The notes beneath the pieces are model-generated. The model had not been told where the DNA came from. It saw nothing but the letters and a program-made list of their open reading frames with translations, and did no database searches. A stretch of 34,159 nt of DNA from NCBI GenBank assembly GCA_900753135.1, contig CAADXZ010000119.1:1-34159 (forward strand). The letters run 5' to 3'. Both the position numbers and the translations under genes were made by a program. Source of the stretch: Clostridia bacterium (GTDB lineage: Bacteria; Bacillota; Clostridia; TANB77; UBA1234). The number at the start of each line of letters is the position of its first letter. Positions within the stretch are counted from its first letter, which is position 1. Shown one piece after another: positions 9,013 to 17,421 of the stretch.

Positions 9013-9732
9013 TTAAACCTCTCCAAATCTTTTAATAAATTCTTCTGACTTCATAACTTCTTCAACTTTGCCTTTGGCAATAATTGTCTTATCTAGTAAT
9101 ATTACTTTATCTGCATATTTTTTTACATATTCGAAATCATGTGATACTAGTATAATTGCTAGGTCATAATTTTCTTTTAGATAATTTATCTTTTGATAAA
9201 ACTGATCTTTTCCATTTTTATCAATTCCAGATACAGGCTCATCTAATATAAGTAAATCTGGATATGGCATTGTGGCAATTGCTAGCATAACTCTTTGAAG
9301 CTGACCACCAGATAATGTGTTTATCCTACTATCAATTAAGCCATCCGCACCAAATTCTTTCAAATGTTCTTTTATTTCATCATACAATTTATGATTTTTA
9401 GGCATAAAAACAGGATAACGACTAGTATAGCTAACAACAACGTCATAAACAGTGGCAGGCGAATTTTCAATATCTAATCTTTGTGGAACATATCCAATCC
9501 TAATATTATTGCGTGAATTACTTCTATCTTTAAATAAAATAGTACCTGTATGTTTAACTTCACCTAAAATTGCTTTAAGTAATGTTGATTTTCCTGCTCC
9601 ATTCTCCCCAATTATAACAGTTAATTTTCCGCAATGTATATGAATATTCACATTTTTAAGCACTTCCTTTTTTCCAAAGGAAACATTGATATTTCTTATC
9701 TTTGTACAGCAATACCCGCATTTTTCACTCAT
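9013..9732 (-). CDS. znuC: Zinc/manganese ABC transporter ATPase, ZnuC-like
   Basis: ATP-binding subunit of 239 residues. It has Walker A GENGAGKST (42-50), the LSGGQ signature (140-144), Walker B LLILDEP (ending at 166) and the H-loop histidine in SHD (H198). The N-terminus is unusual in carrying three close cysteines (CGYCC, residues 5-9), which could bind metal. The start overlaps the znuA stop by one base. Confidence 0.93.
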   Translation of the reverse strand: MSEKCGYCCTKIRNINVSFGKKEVLKNVNIHIHCGKLTVIIGENGAGKSTLLKAILGEVKHTGTILFKDRSNSRNNIRIGYVPQRLDIENSPATVYDVVVSYTSRYPVFMPKNHKLYDEIKEHLKEFGADGLIDSRINTLSGGQLQRVMLAIATMPYPDLLILDEPVSGIDKNGKDQFYQKINYLKENYDLAIILVSHDFEYVKKYADKVILLDKTIIAKGKVEEVMKSEEFIKRFGEV

Positions 9733-10664
9733 TATTTCAAAGCCTCCATTAGCACATCTAAATTTTTTTCCATCTTTTGTTCATAAGCATCTTTCTCAAA
9801 ATTTCCACTTACAACAGGATCTAATTCATAAACGCCGATTCCAGTCTCATATGAAATAGTATTTGCAGCAGTTTTCAAGTACTGTGGTTCAACAAATATG
9901 GCATTAACATCTTTTGATTCTATTTCTTTTATTATATCTACAAGTTCTCCTGCACTTGGACTCGTTCCTGGTTCTCTTTCAATAACAGAAACTATGTTAA
10001 GATTAAATTCTTTCGCGAAATAATAAAATGCTTCATGAAAAGTTACTATATTCTTTTTTGGTAATTTGTCTAATCCATTATGCATTTCTTGTCTTAAAAC
10101 GTCCAGTTTCTTAATGTAATTTGTCTTATTACTCTCATATCTTTCAGCATTTTCAGGGTTAATTTTTTTCAATTCGTCACATATTTTTTTAACTTGTTCA
10201 ATGTACAAAGAGACAGAAACCCATACATGTGCATTACTTTCGTGCTGATGTCCATGCTCTGTATGATTATCGTCTTGATGTTCTTCTACATCGCCATCTT
10301 CAACTTCTTCATCATCTACAAATGCATTTATAATTTTAAGTTCTGGATAATTACTAATTGCTTTATCTAAAAAACTTTCCATTCCTCCACCATTAATTAC
10401 AAAAGCATCTGCTTTTTCTAAAGTTATCATATCATTAACTGTAAGTTGATAATCATGCAAACACCCAACATCAGGACTTGCCAATGAAGTCAATTTAACA
10501 TCTTCTACCCCATCTATTATATTACTGGTTGCAATATACATTGGGTAAAAAGATGTAACGATATTAAAAGTGTTGTCTTCTTCCTTTTCTTTTGTATTTG
10601 AACATCCAACCAAAATTGCTACTAAAACAATTAATGTCAGAAAAAAAACAAGAATTCTTTTCAT
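9732..10664 (-). CDS. znuA: Zinc-binding lipoprotein of ABC transporter, ZnuA-like
   Basis: Substrate-binding lipoprotein of 310 residues that captures metal outside the membrane. The signal peptide ends in the lipobox LVGC with lipidated C21. Metal ligands expected for the cluster A-I family are present: histidines in CLHDYQL, AHVWVS and TFHEAF, and an acidic residue in VEPQYL. A His/Asp/Glu-rich loop (HQDDNHTEHGHQHE) is typical of the zinc-specific members. AGGAGG lies four bases before the ATG. It is first in znuA-znuC-znuB. Confidence 0.93.
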   Translation of the reverse strand: MKRILVFFLTLIVLVAILVGCSNTKEKEEDNTFNIVTSFYPMYIATSNIIDGVEDVKLTSLASPDVGCLHDYQLTVNDMITLEKADAFVINGGGMESFLDKAISNYPELKIINAFVDDEEVEDGDVEEHQDDNHTEHGHQHESNAHVWVSVSLYIEQVKKICDELKKINPENAERYESNKTNYIKKLDVLRQEMHNGLDKLPKKNIVTFHEAFYYFAKEFNLNIVSVIEREPGTSPSAGELVDIIKEIESKDVNAIFVEPQYLKTAANTISYETGIGVYELDPVVSGNFEKDAYEQKMEKNLDVLMEALK

Positions 10665-10685
10665 TACTCCTCCTAATATAACAAG

Positions 10686-10724
10686 TTTGCCTGTTGGAAA
10701 CTTTAATTAAATCCAACAGGCAAA
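10686..10724. terminator. Long inverted repeat between rpe and znuA
   Basis: A perfect 13-bp stem, TTTGCCTGTTGGA (10686-10698) with TCCAACAGGCAAA (10712-10724), starts a few bases past the rpe stop and fills nearly all of the rpe-znuA gap. The T-tract on the minus strand is weak, so it may be a terminator, an attenuator or a processing site. Confidence 0.65.
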
Positions 10725-10727
10725 AAC

Positions 10728-11360
10728 TTATTTTCGCATTTCTTCTATAACAAATTTTCTATCATTACTTTTAAAAATTGCTGTTCCAGCCACCAATATG
10801 TTTGCACCAGCAGCTTTGACTATTTTAACATTTTCCAAGTTAACTCCACCATCAACTTCTATGTCCAAATCTGGCTTCAAATTACGCAAAGCTCTAACTT
10901 TTTCCAAGCAAGATTCTATCATCTTTTGACCACCAAATCCAGGTTCAACAAGCATTACAAGTACTACGTCAATCTTTTCTATGATTGGCATTATATCCTC
11001 TATTGAAGTATTAGGCTTAATTGCTACGCCCGCTTTAATATCACGTTCATGTAAATAATCAATAATTTTATCTGCGGTTTCAGTGTTAACAGCTTCTATG
11101 TGAAAAGTAACAACATTAGATAAAACTACATCCTCAAGCCAATTTTGTGGATCCTCTACCATTAAGTGAGTATCCAAAACTAATTTTGTTGAATCATGTG
11201 CCCTTTCAAGCATTTCAAGCCCTGGAGTTTCATTATCAACAAATTCTCCATCCATAATGTCTATATGTATATAATCTGCTCCTGCTTTCTCAACATCAGA
11301 AATTTCATTTTCTAACTTATTAAAGTCTGCTGCAAGAATGGAGGGTGCAATTTTTACCAT
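10728..11360 (-). CDS. rpe: Ribulose-phosphate 3-epimerase, Rpe
   Basis: Interconverts ribulose 5-phosphate and xylulose 5-phosphate in the pentose phosphate pathway; 210-residue TIM barrel. The motifs APSILAADF, HIDIMDG, DTHLMVEDP, EPGFGGQK and EVDGGV carry the metal-binding His and Asp residues. The usual MDGHFVPN reads MDGEFVDN here and the usual VNPGFGGQ reads VEPGFGGQ, so it is a somewhat divergent member. AAAGGAG lies before the ATG, and the start overlaps rsgA by seven bases. Confidence 0.94.
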   Translation of the reverse strand: MVKIAPSILAADFNKLENEISDVEKAGADYIHIDIMDGEFVDNETPGLEMLERAHDSTKLVLDTHLMVEDPQNWLEDVVLSNVVTFHIEAVNTETADKIIDYLHERDIKAGVAIKPNTSIEDIMPIIEKIDVVLVMLVEPGFGGQKMIESCLEKVRALRNLKPDLDIEVDGGVNLENVKIVKAAGANILVAGTAIFKSNDRKFVIEEMRK

Positions 11361-12211
11361 TTTTTATCTCCTTTCATTTTTTCAAAAAGAAGTGTATATC
11401 TTTCATATCTACCTTTGTCAATTTTTCTTTTTGCAACTGCCTTCTTTACACCACAATTCAATTCTTTAATATGAGTGCATGATCTAAACTCACATTCTTG
11501 TGAAAATGGTGCAAACTCTATAAAATATTTATCCAATTCCTTATAGTTTATTCCATCTACATCAAAAGACGAAAAACCTGGTGTATCTGCGATATAACTG
11601 TTTTCGGAAAAATCAAAAAGCTCAACATGTTTTGTTGTATGCTTTCCTTTTTTTAATTTATCCGACATTTCCCCTTCCTTTGAAACCTCTTCATTAAATA
11701 TATTGTTCGTAAGTGCTGATTTTCCAACACCAGAATTTCCACTAAATGCAGTAATCTTATTACCTAAAATTCTAGCAATCTTATCAATTCCGATACCATT
11801 TTTGGCAGTAGTAGTTATGACTTGATATCCTATGTTCTCATAGACTTCAATAATCTCACTATAATCAGCTTCTAAGTCTATCTTATTAATACAAATAACT
11901 GGTTCAACTCCATTCTTTTCAGCCATAACTAGCTGTTTGTCTAAAAGCATTAGGTCAGGAGTTGGATTTGTTGCTGCGACAACAATAATAAGTTGATCAA
12001 CATTAGCAATCGGCGGACGAATAAATTCATTTTTTCGCGGTAATACTTTTTCTATAACATTATTATTCGTATTAACTTCAACCATATCGCCAACTAATAT
12101 TGACATTTTTTTATATTTTAATAAGCCTTTTGCAGTACATTCGATTACTTTTTTATCTTCTAATTTTACTGTGTATAAATTTGATTGAATTCTTGTTACA
12201 ATACCTCTCAT
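11354..12211 (-). CDS. rsgA: Ribosome small-subunit biogenesis GTPase, RsgA
   Basis: A circularly permuted GTPase of 285 residues that helps 30S maturation. The motifs come in permuted order: NKID (109-112), then GNSGVGKS (158-165), then DTPG (209-212). The C-terminal zinc site is C240, C245, H247 and C253. An N-terminal OB-fold is expected in the first 60 residues. AAAGGAG precedes the ATG. It sits between prkC and rpe, as in B. subtilis. Confidence 0.96.
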   Translation of the reverse strand: MRGIVTRIQSNLYTVKLEDKKVIECTAKGLLKYKKMSILVGDMVEVNTNNNVIEKVLPRKNEFIRPPIANVDQLIIVVAATNPTPDLMLLDKQLVMAEKNGVEPVICINKIDLEADYSEIIEVYENIGYQVITTTAKNGIGIDKIARILGNKITAFSGNSGVGKSALTNNIFNEEVSKEGEMSDKLKKGKHTTKHVELFDFSENSYIADTPGFSSFDVDGINYKELDKYFIEFAPFSQECEFRSCTHIKELNCGVKKAVAKRKIDKGRYERYTLLFEKMKGDKKW

Positions 12212-12228
12212 ATTAGCTCCTTTTAAAT

Positions 12229-14244
12229 TTAAAGTGGCATCTCAGATTTTAATACATCATCTATATACACCTTAAGCATTGCACCAGAAACATCACTTAC
12301 TTCTACTTGAATTTTTCCGTCACTTCTAGAATGTTCAGCTTCATATTCAATTTTTTTACCTATTGATGTTCCCTCTAGTACAACTTTAACATTAAACTTT
12401 GTTCTTTCGCCCATATTACTTAAATCCAAAGTAACTTTTCTTTTCTTCGTAGTTGTTTGATTATTTTCAGAAGGATTTGGTTTGTCATTATTACCTGTCT
12501 CTGTTGAAGTTCCATCTAACTTATTTACAATTATAGTTACTGTTGATAGTTCTGATATACGCTCACCATTTTCAGGAGATTGACTTACAACAATACCATC
12601 TTTTTTATCTTTTATCTTGATATATTCAACATTAATTAAAAGTTTAGCAGTATCTAATGTCTTTCTAGCTTCTTCTTCTGTATATCCCAATACCTCTGGC
12701 ACATCTATCATTCCTGTATCACCAGAACCCGGACCTTTGCTTACATACACAATAACAGTTGAACCTTTTTCCACTTCTACATTAACTTTTGGTTCTTGTC
12801 TTATTATATCACCTGATGCAATAGTGCTATGATATTCATAGTCTTCTTTATAAACCAACCCTGCAGTTTCTATTTTCATCTTTGCTGCTGTTGTTGTTGT
12901 AAGTGAAGAAACATCTGGAACTAATACTTTCTTTTCTCCCTTGCTTAATCTTACCCCAACTACAGCACCCTTTTTCAACTGATAGCCTTGAGCATATTCC
13001 TGATATGTTACGTAGCCTGCTGGGTATTCTGTACTTTCAACATTTGCTTGCACTTCTAATTTTAGCCCTAAATCAGAAAGCATTTTTTCTGCTTCGTCTT
13101 TGCTATAACCCATAATAGCAGGAACTTCAACATTTGAATTTCCACCCAAAATTTTAGTACTAATCGCACTTCCAGCTTTTACACACAAGAAAAATACAAT
13201 AACAAAAAATGCTAGATAAGCGGCAGCTTTAATTAATGCTTGTTGCTTCGTTACATGTTTCTTACTTCTTCCCATATTTTCCTCTTCTTCCTTGTTATTT
13301 TTTATATTATAATTATTATTTTCTTCTTTAGTATCATTAATTCCAACTATAGGAACTCTTTGAGTAGGAAATTCAGAAGTTGATGCTATATTATTCATAT
13401 TTTTTAAAGTTATATCATCTGGATTCTTTAATAATTTCATCAAATCATTATACATATCATCAGCTGTGGCATAACGATTCGAAGCCTCTTTTTGCATAGC
13501 TTTCATTATAATTTGATTTAACCCTACCGGTATATCTTTATTTAATTCAATAGGTTCTTTTGGAATCTCTTGTAAATGTTTAATAGCTACAGAAACTGGT
13601 GTTTCTGCATCAAATGGTAGCTTTCCAGTACACATTTCATAAAGAACAACACCTAATGAATATATATCTGATTTTTCATCTGTATATCCACCTCTAGCAT
13701 GTTCTGGTGAAAAATAATGTACAGAACCTATAGTGCTACCAAATGCATTTATAGTCGAATTAGAAACAGCCTTAGCAATTCCAAAATCAGTAACCTTTGC
13801 CACTCCATCTTTTGTTATTATGATATTATGAGGCTTTATATCTCTATGTATTATATGATTTTTGTGTGCTTGACTCAATCCAGATGCTATTTGTGCAGCA
13901 ATCTTCACTGCATCTCTCCATGGCAATTTTCCCTTTTCATTTATTATTTCTTTTAGCGTTTTTCCTTCTATTAATTCCATAACTATGTAGTGCATCCCAT
14001 TGTCATTTCCAACATCAAATATAGAAACAATATTAGGATGTGATAAACTTGCTGCAGATTGTGCCTCAACTTGAAATCTTTTTATGAATTCAGCATCATT
14101 TGCAAATTCATCTTTTAAAATCTTGACGGCAACGTATCTGTTTAGGACTCTACATTTAGCCTTATACACTGTAGCCATACCGCCCGAGCCAATCTTTTCT
14201 AATATTTCATATCTATTTCCTAGTACCTTTCCAACCATATCCAT
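12229..14244 (-). CDS. prkC: Ser/Thr protein kinase with PASTA repeats, PrkC
   Basis: Membrane Ser/Thr kinase of 671 residues that senses cell-wall fragments. The cytoplasmic kinase domain (about 1-270) has the glycine loop GSGGMATV, K41, the catalytic loop HRDIKPHN (D135) and DFG (D153). A linker leads to one membrane helix (about 337-360). Outside are three PASTA repeats, starting near VEVPAIMGYS, VLVPDVSSL and IDVPEVLGY. A Thr/Asn-rich spacer and an extra C-terminal beta-rich domain of about 75 residues follow. GGAGG lies nine bases before the ATG. It is 15 bases downstream of its cognate phosphatase gene. Confidence 0.96.
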   Translation of the reverse strand: MDMVGKVLGNRYEILEKIGSGGMATVYKAKCRVLNRYVAVKILKDEFANDAEFIKRFQVEAQSAASLSHPNIVSIFDVGNDNGMHYIVMELIEGKTLKEIINEKGKLPWRDAVKIAAQIASGLSQAHKNHIIHRDIKPHNIIITKDGVAKVTDFGIAKAVSNSTINAFGSTIGSVHYFSPEHARGGYTDEKSDIYSLGVVLYEMCTGKLPFDAETPVSVAIKHLQEIPKEPIELNKDIPVGLNQIIMKAMQKEASNRYATADDMYNDLMKLLKNPDDITLKNMNNIASTSEFPTQRVPIVGINDTKEENNNYNIKNNKEEEENMGRSKKHVTKQQALIKAAAYLAFFVIVFFLCVKAGSAISTKILGGNSNVEVPAIMGYSKDEAEKMLSDLGLKLEVQANVESTEYPAGYVTYQEYAQGYQLKKGAVVGVRLSKGEKKVLVPDVSSLTTTTAAKMKIETAGLVYKEDYEYHSTIASGDIIRQEPKVNVEVEKGSTVIVYVSKGPGSGDTGMIDVPEVLGYTEEEARKTLDTAKLLINVEYIKIKDKKDGIVVSQSPENGERISELSTVTIIVNKLDGTSTETGNNDKPNPSENNQTTTKKRKVTLDLSNMGERTKFNVKVVLEGTSIGKKIEYEAEHSRSDGKIQVEVSDVSGAMLKVYIDDVLKSEMPL

Positions 14245-14259
14245 TTATAAAAACCTCCA

Positions 14260-15000
14260 CTAATCATTAAAAATCAGTATTACACTTATATTGTCATAGC
14301 CACCGTTCTTCTTTGAATGACTAATTAAGTTATTACATGTACTTACTAAATCGTCTTTTCCATTTATGACTTCTTCATAAATCTCATTAACTTTAATCAT
14401 ATTAGTTAATCCATCTGTGCACATAAGTAAAATATCATCCTTCAAAAATCCTTTTACCATCACATCTGGTTCAACTGTTTCTTCACACCCCAAAGCTTTT
14501 ACTAGCATGTTTTTTTGAGGGTGATTTTCTGCTTCTTCTCTTGTAATTGTTCCATTCTGTACAAGTATTTGAACATATGAATGATCTTTTGTGAGTTGTC
14601 TTATAATATGCTTTCTAATTCTATAAATTCTGCTATCTCCCACATGTCCAATGAATACTTTTCCTTTGTACACTATTGCTACAACAATGGTTGTACCCAT
14701 TCCACTATATTGTTCATTCTCTAAAGACTTTTCATAAATATATTTATTGGCTCCTATAATAGCATCTTTTATTAAATCTTGAAGAAAAATTCTATCTTCT
14801 TTCACTTCATCAAATTTTTCTAATATCAATTGCTTGACATATTCAATTGCCATGCTGCTTGCAACTCCGCCAGCATTTGCCCCGCCCATACCGTCAGCAA
14901 CAATAAAAAGTTTTGTATCATCATTAATCGCTGGCATATAAATTCTGTCCTGATTTTCTTTTCTTTGCATGCCAATGTCAGTTATTCCATAGTATTGCAT
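14260..15000 (-). CDS. stp: PP2C-type Ser/Thr phosphatase, Stp/PrpC
   Basis: Metal-dependent phosphatase that reverses PrkC phosphorylation. Motifs of the bacterial PP2C family are visible: GITDIGMQRKENQD, VADGMGGANAGGVAS, GHVGDSRIYR, LTKDHS, CTDGLTN and GGYDNISV. The open frame extends upstream to 15039, but family members begin just before YYGITDIG, and the GGGAGGTGAG ribosome binding site lies within that extension. I therefore start at the ATG ending at 15000 (246 residues). Its gap to prkC is 15 bases. Confidence 0.94.
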   Translation of the reverse strand: MQYYGITDIGMQRKENQDRIYMPAINDDTKLFIVADGMGGANAGGVASSMAIEYVKQLILEKFDEVKEDRIFLQDLIKDAIIGANKYIYEKSLENEQYSGMGTTIVVAIVYKGKVFIGHVGDSRIYRIRKHIIRQLTKDHSYVQILVQNGTITREEAENHPQKNMLVKALGCEETVEPDVMVKGFLKDDILLMCTDGLTNMIKVNEIYEEVINGKDDLVSTCNNLISHSKKNGGYDNISVILIFND

Positions 15001-15026
15001 AAAAAAACATCTCACCTCCCGTTTGG

Positions 15027-15049
15027 TATAATTAATCAAATTAATTATA
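15027..15049. promoter_or_regulatory. Perfect inverted repeat in the stp leader
   Basis: TATAATTAAT and ATTAATTATA flank a 3-base centre, a perfect 10+10 palindrome. It lies between the promoter and the ribosome binding site of stp. It could be an operator, though an AT-only palindrome can arise by chance in such DNA. Confidence 0.4.
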
Positions 15050-15058
15050 CATTCTTTA

Positions 15059-15087
15059 TATAAAATAGTCTACATTTATTTTGACAA
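15059..15087 (-). promoter_or_regulatory. Probable promoter of stp-prkC-rsgA-rpe
   Basis: On the minus strand TTGTCA (15082-15087), 17 bases, then TTTATA (15059-15064), in the gap between rlmN and stp. Confidence 0.6.
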
Positions 15088-15108
15088 GTAATTCTCAAAA
15101 ATAAATAT

Positions 15109-16128
15109 TTAATCTTGCTTATCTCTAACTAATTGTCCACAAGCAGCAGAAATATCGGAACCTAATTCTCTTCTTATGGTTGCTACGATTCCTCTATCAT
15201 TAAGAGTATCTCTAAATGCCATCATTTTTTCCACGCTACACTTTTCATATTTGCCATCTTTTATCTTGTTTACAGGGATTAAGTTTACATGACAAAGCAT
15301 GCCATGTAATAATCTAGAAAGGTGAATAGCATCCTCATGACTATCATTAACTCCCTCTACTAAAGCATATTCAAAAGTAATTCTTCTATTCGTTTTATTG
15401 ATATATCTTCTACATGCATCAATTACTTCTTTGATAGAATACTTTTTGTTTATTGGCATCATTTCACTTCTTACATCATCTCTACTACTATGAAGTGAAA
15501 TACAAAGATTGCATTGTATGTTTTCATCAGCAAACTTATCTATTCCATCAACTAATCCACACGTAGACACACTAATATGTCTTGCACCTATATTTAATCC
15601 CTTAGGGTCATTTATTAATCTTATTGCTTTCATGACGTTATCATAATTATCAAATGGTTCGCCAATTCCCATAAATACAACATTTGATACTTTTTCGCCT
15701 GAATGTTTTTCTATTTTCAATATTTGACTAATAATTTCGCCTGGAGTTAAACATCTAACAAATCCAATTCTTGCAGAAGCACAGAAATTGCAACCCATTT
15801 TGCATCCAACCTGATTAGAAACACAAGCCGTATATCCATATTTATATTTCATCAATACGCTTTCGATTCTGTGATCATCATTTAGTTTAAACAAATATTT
15901 AATCGTACCATCCTTCGATTTTTGAAAATCATCAATTTCAATACAATCAAGTATATAATTATTTTTTAGTTTTTCAATTAAATCCTTTGACAAATCTGTC
16001 ATATCATCAAAAGATTCAATATTTCTGAAAAGCCATGCAAATATCTGCTTTGCTCTAAACTTCTTTTCTCCAAGTTCTACTAATTGATTTTCTAATTCTT
16101 CTAAATTGTAATCTCTTATATTTTTCAT
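15109..16128 (-). CDS. rlmN: 23S rRNA/tRNA adenine-C2 methyltransferase, RlmN
   Basis: Radical SAM enzyme of 339 residues that methylates C2 of A2503 in 23S rRNA and A37 in some tRNAs. The iron-sulfur cluster motif is C109-x3-C113-x2-C116 (CKMGCNFC). Other signatures are GIGEPFDN and STCGLVDGI, and the C-terminal half contains the expected conserved cysteine in DISAACGQL. It overlaps rsmB by four bases (ATGA), so translation is coupled. Confidence 0.97.
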   Translation of the reverse strand: MKNIRDYNLEELENQLVELGEKKFRAKQIFAWLFRNIESFDDMTDLSKDLIEKLKNNYILDCIEIDDFQKSKDGTIKYLFKLNDDHRIESVLMKYKYGYTACVSNQVGCKMGCNFCASARIGFVRCLTPGEIISQILKIEKHSGEKVSNVVFMGIGEPFDNYDNVMKAIRLINDPKGLNIGARHISVSTCGLVDGIDKFADENIQCNLCISLHSSRDDVRSEMMPINKKYSIKEVIDACRRYINKTNRRITFEYALVEGVNDSHEDAIHLSRLLHGMLCHVNLIPVNKIKDGKYEKCSVEKMMAFRDTLNDRGIVATIRRELGSDISAACGQLVRDKQD

Positions 16129-17402
16129 TTTTTCTCCAATACAGCAATATAAAATCCATCTGTTTCATTAACATTAGGAAATAATTTAGTTTGCTCAACT
16201 AACATAAAATCACTATGTGTTAATAAAAACCTTTCTATTTGCTCTTCATTTTCCCTTTTTAAAACCGTACAAGTGCTATAAACCATTCGTCCTCCAGATT
16301 TTAAATATTCAGAACATGTATCTAATATTTTTTCTTGCACACTCATTAATTCTTCAAAATCCTCTGGTTGTCTTGTCCACTTAATATCCGGCTTTTTTCT
16401 TATCACTCCAAGCCCGCTACAAGGTACATCTAACAATATTTTGTCAAACTTTTCTTTATAATTTGGCATAACAATAGTTGCATCATGAACAGTAGCATGG
16501 ATAATATCAATGTCCAATTTTTTTGCAGCTTCTTCTACAAGTCTAACCCTATGTGGATGAATATCCCATGCTTCAATTTTACCTTTATTCTCCATTATTT
16601 CAGCAAGATATGTTGTTTTTCCTCCTGGTGCACTACAAGCATCTAAAACAACTTCGCCAGCCTCTGGTGCAAGCTTTAAGCATGCTAATTGTGCTGCTTC
16701 ATCTTGTACAGTAAAAAGTTTGCCCTTAAAATCAGACATTTTTCTAACTTTAATACTATCTTCTAAATTACCTTTTTTACAATCGATTTTCTTTAGCAGC
16801 AACAACTTATATAATTCATCTCTTGTTGTTTTTAGTCTATTACTCCTTAAAGTGATTTCGGGAGTAATATTGTTTGCATTTAATAATTCTGTAACAAATT
16901 TCTTATCATATTCTTTTAATAATTCATCAACCATCCACAAAGGATGAGAAGTAACTATTGATATTATCTCATCTTCAAGAATTGGCTTAGTTGCTATATA
17001 AGCTAAAAGTTTTTCCATTTCATTTTTTTCAATTTTTCTTAAAATCGCATTTACAAATTTACTAGAAGCTTCATGACCATATTGTTTTGCAAGTTTCACA
17101 CTTTCATTAACAGCAGCACTTTCTGGCACCTTATCTAGAAACACTATTTGATAAATGCCCGTTCTAAGAATATTTAATATCCATGGCGATATCTTTTTGA
17201 TTTTAATACTCGAATACATTTTTATTATTTCATCTAATGTAATTTTCCACGTCAACACACCATATACAAGTTCTGATGCAAACGCTTTATCTACTGGTTC
17301 CAAATCAGATTTATTTAATTCCTTATCTAGTGTCACATTAGAATAACCTTCTCCAAACTCAACTTTATAAAGTACGTTAATTGCTAATTCTCTAGCATTC
17401 AT
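16125..17402 (-). CDS. rsmB: 16S rRNA m5C967 methyltransferase, RsmB
   Basis: SAM-dependent RNA methyltransferase. An N-terminal NusB-like helical domain is followed by the catalytic domain with DEAAQLA, the SAM loop DACSAPGGKT, DVPCSGLGVI and YSTCTV (the two catalytic cysteines). The open frame begins at 17414, but AAAGG directly abuts that ATG. The ATG four codons later, ending at 17402, has workable spacing and starts the usual MNARELAINVL sequence, giving 425 residues. It is the first of the rsmB-rlmN pair. Confidence 0.95.
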   Translation of the reverse strand: MNARELAINVLYKVEFGEGYSNVTLDKELNKSDLEPVDKAFASELVYGVLTWKITLDEIIKMYSSIKIKKISPWILNILRTGIYQIVFLDKVPESAAVNESVKLAKQYGHEASSKFVNAILRKIEKNEMEKLLAYIATKPILEDEIISIVTSHPLWMVDELLKEYDKKFVTELLNANNITPEITLRSNRLKTTRDELYKLLLLKKIDCKKGNLEDSIKVRKMSDFKGKLFTVQDEAAQLACLKLAPEAGEVVLDACSAPGGKTTYLAEIMENKGKIEAWDIHPHRVRLVEEAAKKLDIDIIHATVHDATIVMPNYKEKFDKILLDVPCSGLGVIRKKPDIKWTRQPEDFEELMSVQEKILDTCSEYLKSGGRMVYSTCTVLKRENEEQIERFLLTHSDFMLVEQTKLFPNVNETDGFYIAVLEKK

Positions 17403-17421
17403 TAAATAATACATCCTTTCT

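Noticed and set aside
15001..15039. In-frame CGG at 15019-15021 in an N-terminal extension of the stp frame
   Set aside because: The CGG belongs to the leader and its GGGAGGTGAG ribosome binding site; family alignment places the true start at 15000, and a +1 shift there meets a TGA at once.
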